A DNA stretch of 64,000 bases from Syntrophales bacterium (GTDB taxonomy: Bacteria > Desulfobacterota > Syntrophia > Syntrophales > PHBD01), in the NCBI GenBank assembly GCA_035363115.1, contig DAOSEM010000010.1, positions 1-64,000 on the forward strand, read 5' to 3'. Below are positions 50,261-57,751 of the stretch, piece after piece; position 1 is the stretch's first letter; every line of letters begins with the position of its first letter. Under the pieces are notes generated by a model that saw only the letters and a list, made by a program, of their open reading frames with translations, was not told the DNA's origin and ran no database searches. Position numbers and translations under genes: made by a program.

Positions 50261-51637
50261 TCAGGCGGTGGAATGGTCGTCCAGATAAGCCAGCCAGGCC
50301 GCGTCTTGTCGCATCTGGGCGAGCTTTCTCTGGAGCTGGCGGACCGTGATCCCGAGGATCCGGGCAGTCTGTTTCCGGTCCCCCCCGGTGTGCGTGAGGA
50401 CGTAGGCCACATGGGCCTCGTCGTTTTCCTTGAGGGTGCTCAGGCGACGGGCGAAGGGGGCCGGCCGGAGCGCCGCCGCTCCCAGATGCCGGGGCAGGAT
50501 CCAGGGCGTATCGGCCAGCAGCACGGCGTTCTCCACCGCCTGGGCCAGTTCCCGGACGTTTCCCGGGTATTGCCCCTGCAGGAGAATCTCCATGGCCTCC
50601 GGGCTGACACCTTTGATTTCCTTAGCGTATCTCCGGACGGCCTCTTTCAGGAAATGGTTCGCCAGAAGGGAGATGTCCCCTTCCCGCTCCCGGAGGGGCG
50701 GAAGATGGATGTGAGCCGACTTGAGGCGGTAGAAAAGGTCAAGGCGGAAGCGTCCCTCCTGGCAGGCCCGGTCCAGATCCATGTTGGTTGCCGAGATGAC
50801 CCGGACGTCTACCTGGATGGCTCGGCTGCTCCCCAGGGGGGTGAAGGTCTTGTCCTCCAGGACGCGGAGGAGCTTCGACTGAAGGCCCGGAGGCAGCTCA
50901 CCGATCTCGTCGAGGAAGAGGGTGCCTCCGTCGGCCTGTTCGAAGAAGCCGCGATAGCTCGACTCGGCCCCCGTGAAGGCCCCGCGGGCGTGGCCGAAGA
51001 ACTGGGTCTCGAACATGGTTGTGGGGATGGCGCTTACGTTGACGGCGATGAAGGGTCCATCGGGCGACGGGCCTGCCCGATGGATGCCCCGGGCCACAAG
51101 TTCCTTGCCGGTTCCCGACTCGCCGGTGATCAGGACAGGGTTTCCGCTCCGGGCCATAACCTGGGAGTAGGCAAGGAGCGACCTCATGCGCGGGTCCTTC
51201 GTGACGATCGCCGCGAAGGCTTCGGGCGTCTCGGAGACCCGGCCCGCCGCCACAGGGGCCAGGCTGTTCAGCAGGCCCTTCCGCTCGAAGGCCCGCTGGA
51301 TCGTGAGGATCAGAAGCTCGTTGTCCACGGGCTTCACCAGGTAGTCGTAGGCCCCTGTCCGGATGGCCCTGACCGTGGTCGACAGGTCGTCCACGGCGGT
51401 CAGAATGATGAATTCCGTCTGCGGCAGATAGGGTTTTACCGTCTCCAGCACGGTCAGTCCGTCCACCTCCGGCATCAGGAGGTCCAGAAGGACGATGTCG
51501 AAGTCCTCCATCCGGAGCCGGCGGATCGCCTCGGCCCCGCTGCGGCAGGTCTCGACGTCCTTATACCCGCGCCAGTTCAGAAGCCTTTTGATCGAGGAGA
51601 GAGAGATCTCCTCGTCGTCCACGGCCAGGATTCTCAC
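50261..51637 (-). CDS. Sigma-54-dependent response regulator (NtrC family)
   Basis: 458 residues from a GTG at 51637 preceded by GGAGG. Receiver domain (1-120) has Asp7/Asp8, phosphoacceptor Asp52 (VLLDLLMPEVDG) and LVKP. The AAA+ domain has Walker A GESGTGKELVARGIH, the sigma-54 contact loop GAFTGA, Walker B GGTLFLDEIGE and the arginine region RFRLDLFYRL. The Fis-type helix-turn-helix is at the end (GGDRKQTARILGITVRQLQR). The start overlaps the kinase stop (GTGA). With a sigma-54 promoter just downstream, the RsbRD/N-ATPase unit is its likely target. Confidence 0.93.
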   Translation of the reverse strand: MRILAVDDEEISLSSIKRLLNWRGYKDVETCRSGAEAIRRLRMEDFDIVLLDLLMPEVDGLTVLETVKPYLPQTEFIILTAVDDLSTTVRAIRTGAYDYLVKPVDNELLILTIQRAFERKGLLNSLAPVAAGRVSETPEAFAAIVTKDPRMRSLLAYSQVMARSGNPVLITGESGTGKELVARGIHRAGPSPDGPFIAVNVSAIPTTMFETQFFGHARGAFTGAESSYRGFFEQADGGTLFLDEIGELPPGLQSKLLRVLEDKTFTPLGSSRAIQVDVRVISATNMDLDRACQEGRFRLDLFYRLKSAHIHLPPLREREGDISLLANHFLKEAVRRYAKEIKGVSPEAMEILLQGQYPGNVRELAQAVENAVLLADTPWILPRHLGAAALRPAPFARRLSTLKENDEAHVAYVLTHTGGDRKQTARILGITVRQLQRKLAQMRQDAAWLAYLDDHSTA

Positions 51638-53781
51638 AGTTGCAACCTCCCCTTTTCCTCCAGGATTTTCTGCAGCCGCTTCGTTGCGGCGGATTTGGGC
51701 AGAATCTCTGTGGCGCCATCCCCGGCGGACAGGCGCTGCATCTCCTCCTCGGGCGCGCAGAGCACTACCTCCACCAGGGGGAACCGGTCCCGGACCGCCT
51801 TGAGCAGATCGCGCCCGTCCAGATCCGGGAGGCTCCACTCCGTGACCACGATGTCCACTTCCGGGTGCTCGTCCAGGTATTTCAGGACGGCGGGTGCACC
51901 GACCCCGGGGCGGGCCTCCCAGGTTTCCACCTCTACGAGAGCCGCCTTCAGGGCGCCGAGAAATTCCAGGTCCGTTCCCAGGCACAGGATGGACGGCAGG
52001 ATCCTGGGCAGGGTCTTGCCCTCGACGGGAAGAAAAACGGAGAAGCGGCTCCCCATGCCGGGCCGGGAAAGCACGCCGATGAGGCCGTTGTGCTCCCGCA
52101 CCAGGCCGTAAGATATGGACAGGCCGAGTCCTGTTCCGCCCGAATCCCGCCGGGTGGTGAAAAAGGGATCGAACAGGTGCCCCAGGTTTTCCCGGGGGAT
52201 GCCCCGGCCGTTGTCTTCCACGTCCAGGAGAATCGCGTTCAGGCGGGGAATGGAGCGGGCAGAGACGGTGATGCGGCCCTTGCGGCCGCCGGGCATGGCC
52301 TGGTGGGCGTTGATGAGCAGGTTCGTCAGGACCTGCTCCAGCTTTTGGAGGTTTCCCAGAACCGGCGGCAGGTCAGGCTCGATACGCTGTTCGATCGTCG
52401 AGACGGTCCGCCGGATCTGGCCGCCGACGATCAGGAGGGCACCCTGGACAACCTCAGCGACCTGCAGGGGCTTCATCCGGGCGGAGCGCTCGTCCGAGCG
52501 GGAGAACTCCTTGAGATTCGTAATGACCCGGCTGATCCGGTTGGAAGCAACGCGGAAGGCCTCGATGATCTCCCGCATGTGCCGGGTGAGCTCCTCGGGG
52601 TGGATGTCCCGGTTCTTCCAGCGCGGGTCGATCTCCCCCAGGCGGTGGATGCCGGGCTCGACGGCGTTCCAGATCTCCTCCAGGAGGGGGATGTTGTAGG
52701 AGATGAAACTGACGGGGTTGTTGATCTCGTGGGCCACCCCCGCCACCACCTCACCCAGGGCGGTGAGCTTGTGGGTCTGGATCATCTGCTGGAGCCGAAG
52801 CTCCGCCTCCTGCCGCATCCGCTTTTCTTCCGTCACGTCCTGACAGACACCGGCGACCTGTGGGGGCGGTCCCCCGGAGTGGCGGGGCACGCGCCAGTAG
52901 TCCGAGAACCAGCGATAGCTGCCGTCGGCCGTGCGGAAGCGGTACTCCGACCGTCCCTGGCGCCGCTTCGTCTTCGGTACCTGCGGAAGCTGCGCCCGGT
53001 CGTCCGGATGAACGCGGCTCTCCCAGAAGCCGGGATCCTCCAGGAATTGTCCGGGGGAAAAGCCGGTCATTTCCCGCACGCTGGTGCTGACGTAGGTGAG
53101 GGCGAAGGGGGATGAAGCCTGGCGGCTGTAGGAGACAATCGGCAGGGATTCGAGAATGAGGGAGAGATGCTCCGTGGTCTCCTTGAGGGCGAGGTTGGCC
53201 TCGGCCAGCTCGGCGGTCCGCTCCCGGACGCGCGATTCAAGCTCCTCGTGGGCGGCCCGGAGGGCTTCTTCGGCCTGGCGCCGCTCCGTGATGTCCTCCA
53301 GCGTCTCCACCACGCCGACGAGGTTTCCCCGGGGATCGCGAAGTACGGCAGCGGTGAAGCGCAGCCAACGTCCTTCTTCTCCCAGCTCGGGAAAGAAGTC
53401 GGTGGCTTCGTAGGCCTCGTCGATGAGCTTCGAGGGGATGTATTTCCCGGTGTACCAGGTCGGGATGGCCTTCAGGGCGCCGTCCACCAGGAGGTCCGCC
53501 ATGCAGGGCCGTTCGCGGGAGTAGAAGGCCCGCCAGTGCTGGTTGGTGCCCACGACCTCGTCGGCGCGGATCCGGCTGAGCTCCTCCAGGGCCCGGTTCC
53601 AGTAGAGAATCCGGTGGTCCCGCCCGATGACGAAGGTCGGGATCGGGGAGCCGCCGATGATGCTGGCCAGGAGCGCCTCGCCGGCATGGCGGATCTGTTG
53701 CGCCTTTTCCAGGTCCGCGATCCTGCGCCGGAGGCCGGCCAACTCATCCGCCGGGTTCTGTTGTTCCGGGTTTTTCGCCAC
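51634..53781 (-). CDS. Hybrid PAS histidine kinase with degenerate receiver
   Basis: 715 residues, GTG start, no membrane segment. PAS1 (about 35-165) has the GTNQHWRAFYSRERPCMADL signature shared with the triple-PAS protein. A coiled linker and PAS2 (about 205-320) follow. The HisKA phosphoacceptor is His351 in GVAHEINNPVSF. The HATPase domain is at about 470-590 (NLLINAHQAMPGG, VEDNGRGIP, GGTGLGLSISYGL). The C-terminal receiver-like domain (about 595-710) has Glu648 (VVTEWSLPDLDG) in the place of the phosphoacceptor Asp and GTD in place of the acidic pair. It should phosphorylate the regulator encoded next, while its own receiver cannot be phosphorylated normally. Confidence 0.9.
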   Translation of the reverse strand: MAKNPEQQNPADELAGLRRRIADLEKAQQIRHAGEALLASIIGGSPIPTFVIGRDHRILYWNRALEELSRIRADEVVGTNQHWRAFYSRERPCMADLLVDGALKAIPTWYTGKYIPSKLIDEAYEATDFFPELGEEGRWLRFTAAVLRDPRGNLVGVVETLEDITERRQAEEALRAAHEELESRVRERTAELAEANLALKETTEHLSLILESLPIVSYSRQASSPFALTYVSTSVREMTGFSPGQFLEDPGFWESRVHPDDRAQLPQVPKTKRRQGRSEYRFRTADGSYRWFSDYWRVPRHSGGPPPQVAGVCQDVTEEKRMRQEAELRLQQMIQTHKLTALGEVVAGVAHEINNPVSFISYNIPLLEEIWNAVEPGIHRLGEIDPRWKNRDIHPEELTRHMREIIEAFRVASNRISRVITNLKEFSRSDERSARMKPLQVAEVVQGALLIVGGQIRRTVSTIEQRIEPDLPPVLGNLQKLEQVLTNLLINAHQAMPGGRKGRITVSARSIPRLNAILLDVEDNGRGIPRENLGHLFDPFFTTRRDSGGTGLGLSISYGLVREHNGLIGVLSRPGMGSRFSVFLPVEGKTLPRILPSILCLGTDLEFLGALKAALVEVETWEARPGVGAPAVLKYLDEHPEVDIVVTEWSLPDLDGRDLLKAVRDRFPLVEVVLCAPEEEMQRLSAGDGATEILPKSAATKRLQKILEEKGRLQL

Positions 53782-53831
53782 GAGGAATTCCTGCCGCCTT
53801 TCCGGGCCTTTTCCGCCGAATGGCTGGCGCC

Positions 53832-53861
53832 ATTCTGCATGTTTTCGCCCCCGGACGTCAA
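53832..53861 (-). promoter_or_regulatory. Candidate sigma-70 promoter of the kinase-regulator operon
   Basis: On the - strand TTGACG (53861-53856) and CAGAAT (53837-53832) are 18 bases apart. They match the consensus at five and four positions, about 50 bases before the kinase start and after the upstream terminator. Confidence 0.5.
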
Positions 53862-53894
53862 CCGGTTTGGGAGGGCGCGTTTTTCCGGAGAGCG

Positions 53895-53930
53895 AAAAAA
53901 GCCCCGGATCCCAAAAAGGAATCCGAGGCG
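53895..53930 (-). terminator. Intrinsic terminator after cytidylate-kinase-like copy 2
   Basis: On the - strand GCCTCGGATTCC pairs with GGGATCCGGGGC (two G-U pairs) around TTTTT, followed by TTTTTT. 33 bases after the stop codon. Confidence 0.85.
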
Positions 53931-53962
53931 TGTGTCCTGTGTGACCGTGAAACGCGGATTCC

Positions 53963-54655
53963 TCAGCCGGCGGTCTTCCACCACGCCGTGTAGGCGGCTT
54001 TCACGCACTCCACCGTGCCTTCGATGCCGAGGCGGCTCGTGTCGAGGGTCATATCGTAGTGGGCGGGGTCGGCGATGTCGGCATGGAAATATTTCCTCAC
54101 AAAGGCGCTCCGGTTCGACTCGGTGCGGATCACGTACTCCTCGGCGTTGTCCCGGGAGACCTTTTTGTCTTTCATGACCCGGGCGATGCGGGCCTCCCGG
54201 GGACCGATCAGGCGGATCCGGAAGGTCTCCTCCGGGGGGAGCATGAAATTGGCGCCCCGTCCCAGGATGACGGCGTTTCCGTGTCTCCCGACGGTGCCGA
54301 CGACCTTCGTCAGGTGGCGGAGGTAGCTGTCGGGCCAGAGGTGGCGGACCTCGAAGAGGGACGTGATCCAGTCGTCGCGGCGGGTGATCTGCTTCTCGTC
54401 GAGGGAGGCTACGACCTTCTCGCTCATCTCGGCGCTGTCCGCCACCCTCTGGATGATCTGTCCGCTGACCAGGTCCATGCCGAGTGCCGCCGCCAGCCTG
54501 CGGGCAATCGCGGTGCCCCCGCTTCCGGGATCCCGGGAGACGGTAATGACGGAAGCGGGTTTCTTCCTTGTCTCTCCGGTCCGGAGCGGCAAGCCGTTCC
54601 ATTTGTCCAGTTGCTCTTTCACCAGTTGTTCGACGGAGCGGGGCTTTGCTTTCAT
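53963..54655 (-). CDS. Cytidylate-kinase-like protein (copy 2)
   Basis: 230 residues, similar throughout to the protein at 40977 but lacking its cysteine-rich N-terminus. It has VITVSRDPGSGGTAIARRLA, LVSGQIIQRVADSAEMSEKV, AVILGRGANFMLP and RIRLIGPREARIARVMKDKK. The P-loop family is often annotated cytidylate kinase-like; substrate unknown. Strong AAGGAGG site. It closes the regulatory block on the far side of the kinase-regulator pair, with its own terminator. Both copies have the HLWPDSYL/HLWPDVYL and AEESY/DNAEEYV motifs, so they are true duplicates. Confidence 0.82.
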   Translation of the reverse strand: MKAKPRSVEQLVKEQLDKWNGLPLRTGETRKKPASVITVSRDPGSGGTAIARRLAAALGMDLVSGQIIQRVADSAEMSEKVVASLDEKQITRRDDWITSLFEVRHLWPDSYLRHLTKVVGTVGRHGNAVILGRGANFMLPPEETFRIRLIGPREARIARVMKDKKVSRDNAEEYVIRTESNRSAFVRKYFHADIADPAHYDMTLDTSRLGIEGTVECVKAAYTAWWKTAG

Positions 54656-54771
54656 GGGGGCCTCCTTTCACTGGCGTTTTTTTCGGACTGTACCGGAATC
54701 ATCCTTCCGCCCGGCCCGTTCGCTGATCCCTGCCGGCCGGCGTGGACGCCGGATCCCGGGTGCACCGGTTG

Positions 54772-55203
54772 TTACATGGAGTAGAGCTTTTCTCCCGAGA
54801 GGACCGAGAAACCCTTCTTCTGAAGGACCTCGATGGCCCGGTCCGGATTGTCGTACCGGAAGATGATGACGGCGTTCTCGCCGCTTTTTTCCACGAAGGC
54901 GTAGAGGTACTCGATGTTGATGGCCTCGCCTCCCAGGGCCTCCAGGATGGAATGGAGCCCGCCCGGCCGGTCCGGAACCTCCACGGCCACCACTGTCGTG
55001 CGGCTGACCCGGAAGCCCTTCTCCTTGAGGACGGTGCTGGTGGCCGCCACGTCGTTGACGATGAGCCGGAGAATTCCAAAATCCGACGTATCCGCCAGGG
55101 AGAGGGTACGGATGTTGATGTTGGCTTCCTTGAGCGCCTTCATCACCTCTTCGAGCACCCCCGGCTTGTTTTCCAGGAATACGGAGATCTGTTCCACTTT
55201 CAT
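54772..55203 (-). CDS. Tandem ACT-domain protein
   Basis: 143 residues forming two ACT domains (about 3-68 and 70-140): VEQISVFLENKPGVLEEVMK and VAVEVPDRPGGLHSILEALG. ACT domains bind amino acids or other small ligands. The gene lies 14 bases behind a PaaK-type ligase. The pairing is common in anaerobes and archaea and suggests ligand-dependent control of aryl-acid activation. No DNA-binding or catalytic domain. Confidence 0.88.
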   Translation of the reverse strand: MKVEQISVFLENKPGVLEEVMKALKEANINIRTLSLADTSDFGILRLIVNDVAATSTVLKEKGFRVSRTTVVAVEVPDRPGGLHSILEALGGEAINIEYLYAFVEKSGENAVIIFRYDNPDRAIEVLQKKGFSVLSGEKLYSM

Positions 55204-55217
55204 GAGGACACCTCCCG

Positions 55218-56525
55218 TCAGATTTTCCGTTTGTCGATGACCCGGCTGGCCTTGCCCTCGAAGCGCTGGAGGGACTTGGGCTCCACCAGCTTGACCTTGG
55301 CGGAGATGCCGAGATAATCCTTCAGGTCCTTGACGATCCGGCGTTCCGTCCGCTGGAGGACCTTCACTTCGTCAGCGTTGGCGAACGCCTCTTCCCGGAC
55401 CTCGACCTGAACCTCGAGGGTATCCAGGGTACCCTCCCGGTCCACCAGGAGCTGGTAATGTGGCTCCAGGCCATCGATGCCCACGAGGACGGCCTCGATC
55501 TGGGAGGGGAAGACGTTGACGCCGCGGATGATGAGCATGTCGTCGCTCCGGCCCATGACGCGGTCCATCCGCACGTGGCTGCGGCCGCAGCGGCAGGGGT
55601 CGTGGATGAGGCGCGTCACGTCCCGGGTCCGGTAGCGGACGAGGGGGAAGGCCTCCTTCGTGAGGGTGGTGAAGACCAGTTCGCCCTCCTCCCCGGGGGG
55701 GAGGACCTCGCCCGTCGCGGGGTTGATGATCTCGGCGAGGAAGTGGTCCTCGAAGATGTGCATCCCCTGCCTGCCCTCGGTGCACTCCATGGCGACACCG
55801 GGGCCCATGACCTCCGAGAGCCCGTAGATGTTCATGGCCTGGATGTCCAGGGCGTCCTCGATCTGGTTGCGCATCTCGTCGCTCCATGGCTCCGCCCCGA
55901 AGACGCCGACCCGGAGCTTCAGGGACTGCATGTCGACGCCCATGGCCTTTCCCTGTTCCGCCAGGTTCAGGGCGTAGGAGGGGGTGCAGCAGATGGCGGT
56001 GGGGCCGAAGTCCTGGAGGATCATGATCTGCCTCTTCGTGTTGCCCCCCGAGATGGGGATGACGCTGGCCCCCAGGCGCTCCGCCCCGTAGTGGGCCCCG
56101 AGGCCGCCCGTGAAGAGCCCGTAACCGTAGGCGTTGTGGATGATGTCGTTTTTCGTGAGCCCGGCGGCGACGAAGCAGCGGGCCATCAGCTCCGACCACT
56201 GCTCGATGTCACGCTTCGTGTAGCCCACCACGGTGGCCCGGCCGGTCGTTCCGGAAGAGGCGTGGAGACGGACGACGCTGCTCATGGGGACGGCGAAGAG
56301 GCCGAAGGGGTAATTGTCCCGCAGGTCCTGCTTGGTGGTGAAGGGAAGCCGGCGGAGGTCCGCCAGGCTTTTCACGTCATCCGGCTTCACCCCGGCGTCG
56401 TCAAAGGCCTTCCGGTAGAACCCGACCGTATGGTAGACCCGCTGGACGACCTGCTGGAGCCTCTTCAACTGCAGCGCCTCCAGCGCCTCCCGCGGCAGCG
56501 TTTCAAATTCTTCATTGTAGATCAT
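55218..56525 (-). CDS. Phenylacetate-CoA ligase family enzyme
   Basis: 435 residues, standard PaaK length, from ATG 56525 (GGAGGG 9 bases upstream). It has RLHASSGTTGRATVVGYTKR (P-loop), AYGYGLFTGGLGAHYGAE, IYGLSEVMGPGVAMEC and RIVKDLKDYLGISAKVKLVE with a C-terminal lysine region. CRCGRSHVRM fits a zinc-binding insertion. It activates phenylacetate or a related aryl acid to CoA. Likely function is arylacetate from amino-acid fermentation; indolepyruvate oxidoreductase, often adjacent, is not here. A promoter candidate lies about 90-120 bases upstream. Confidence 0.92.
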   Translation of the reverse strand: MIYNEEFETLPREALEALQLKRLQQVVQRVYHTVGFYRKAFDDAGVKPDDVKSLADLRRLPFTTKQDLRDNYPFGLFAVPMSSVVRLHASSGTTGRATVVGYTKRDIEQWSELMARCFVAAGLTKNDIIHNAYGYGLFTGGLGAHYGAERLGASVIPISGGNTKRQIMILQDFGPTAICCTPSYALNLAEQGKAMGVDMQSLKLRVGVFGAEPWSDEMRNQIEDALDIQAMNIYGLSEVMGPGVAMECTEGRQGMHIFEDHFLAEIINPATGEVLPPGEEGELVFTTLTKEAFPLVRYRTRDVTRLIHDPCRCGRSHVRMDRVMGRSDDMLIIRGVNVFPSQIEAVLVGIDGLEPHYQLLVDREGTLDTLEVQVEVREEAFANADEVKVLQRTERRIVKDLKDYLGISAKVKLVEPKSLQRFEGKASRVIDKRKI

Positions 56526-56613
56526 GCACCATGCCCTCCGGAGATGTCTTCCCCGCCGTGCCGCCCCGGCATCCTGAAAGGACGGGCGTTTCCGGCAAAA
56601 GAGATTTTTCTGT

Positions 56614-56642
56614 AAAATAGCAGAAGACGGCAGTCGGGGCAA
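56614..56642 (-). promoter_or_regulatory. Candidate sigma-70 promoter of the ligase-ACT operon
   Basis: On the - strand TTGCCC (56642-56637) and TATTTT (56619-56614) are 17 bases apart, four of six matches each, in the 154-base gap before the ligase. Confidence 0.45.
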
Positions 56643-56679
56643 CCCGCAAATACCCGCGATTTCCCCGGGATTCGAGCGT

Positions 56680-57627
56680 TTAGGCCTTCTCGGAAGGAGC
56701 GGACCGTCCATCCCGGATGCGGTACCAGAGCCGGATGATCCAGACCGTGAGAATTGCGGCCGTGAGCCGCGGCAGGTAGAGCCAGAGGGGATGAAGTCCG
56801 AGGGCGATGAAATAGGACGGATCCTCCACCATCGAGTGATTCATGCCGATGGACAGATGCAGCGTCTCCAGGTCTTCCCGGGTCAGGTGTCCCTGCCGGG
56901 CCTCCTCGACGATGACGGCCCCTCCGTACGATAGCCCGAAGACGACGGCCGTCATCCACAGGATTCCCACTTTCTCGTTGAGTCCCATGAGGCGGAGAAC
57001 CGGTGCGCAGGCCCGGACGATGGGGTGAATCCAGCCCAGGCTCTTCATGATTTCCAGGACGGAAAGAAGAGCCATGATCACAATGAAGATGATGGCTGAC
57101 AGCTTGACCGTCGCGACCAGCCATTCCAGGAGGGCCCGGTCCAGGGGACCCCGGGCGGGGACGGGACCCGCCACCGCGGCCGCCGCGCCGGAAGGGGCGT
57201 ACCCCATCAGCGCCGCCACGGCCATCACGGTCAGGCAGGCGGCGACGAGGCGGAAGACCGTCGCCTTGAAGGGATGGATGCCGGACCGGGCCTGGATGAT
57301 TCCCTCCTGGATGAGGTTGTGGGCCATCAGGGCAAAGATCGCCACCAGGGTCATTTCCGTCTGGTTCATCGGCAGGACGACCATGGCCGCGATGGCGCCG
57401 TAGATGCTCGAAAACATGCCGATGACGATCGGCAGGGCCGCCATGGCCGGCAGGCTGACGGCGTTCATGAGGGGCTGGACGATGAAATCGATCTCCCGCA
57501 GCCAGCCGCTCCAGGCCAGCAGGGACGTGAGAAGGGACACCGGCATGATGATCTGGATCATCCAGACGAAGCCGTCCCATCCCTTGCTGAGGCCGTTCTT
57601 GAATCCGTCCCGGACCGCCGCGTTCAT
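56680..57627 (-). CDS. Nucleoside-recognition (Gate) domain membrane protein
   Basis: 315 residues with about eight membrane segments. Paired Gate-type motifs appear as PLMNAVSLPAMAALPIVIGM, YGAIAAMVVLPMNQTEMTL and the second-half GLSYGGAVIVEEARQGHLT, SIGMNHSMVEDPSYF. Family members include transporter-like SpmA/FeoB-related proteins of unknown substrate. GGAG lies 9 bases from ATG 57627; alternatives are 57633 and 57687. It is transcribed divergently from the HAMP-GGDDF gene. Confidence 0.82.
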   Translation of the reverse strand: MNAAVRDGFKNGLSKGWDGFVWMIQIIMPVSLLTSLLAWSGWLREIDFIVQPLMNAVSLPAMAALPIVIGMFSSIYGAIAAMVVLPMNQTEMTLVAIFALMAHNLIQEGIIQARSGIHPFKATVFRLVAACLTVMAVAALMGYAPSGAAAAVAGPVPARGPLDRALLEWLVATVKLSAIIFIVIMALLSVLEIMKSLGWIHPIVRACAPVLRLMGLNEKVGILWMTAVVFGLSYGGAVIVEEARQGHLTREDLETLHLSIGMNHSMVEDPSYFIALGLHPLWLYLPRLTAAILTVWIIRLWYRIRDGRSAPSEKA

Positions 57628-57676
57628 GTTCATGGTCTCCGCGGCCCTTGTAGCAGAGGCCGGCGGGCAGGGAAAG

Positions 57677-57694
57677 GGCAATTTCACAATTGCC
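57677..57694. promoter_or_regulatory. Perfect operator-like dyad in the divergent promoter region
   Basis: GGCAATT (57677-57683) and AATTGCC (57688-57694) flank TCAC. It overlaps the candidate -35 of the + strand promoter and lies 50 bases from the - strand gene start, a typical repressor site for divergent genes. Confidence 0.5.
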
Positions 57695-57713
57695 TAAGGC
57701 TCGGCGATATGAT
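57683..57713 (+). promoter_or_regulatory. Candidate promoter of the HAMP-GGDDF gene
   Basis: TTCACA (57683-57688) and TATGAT (57708-57713) each match the consensus at five of six positions, but the spacer is 19 bases, longer than ideal. Confidence 0.4.
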
Positions 57714-57751
57714 ACGGATTGGCCTGTTTTCAAAGGCTTCCGGACGAATTC

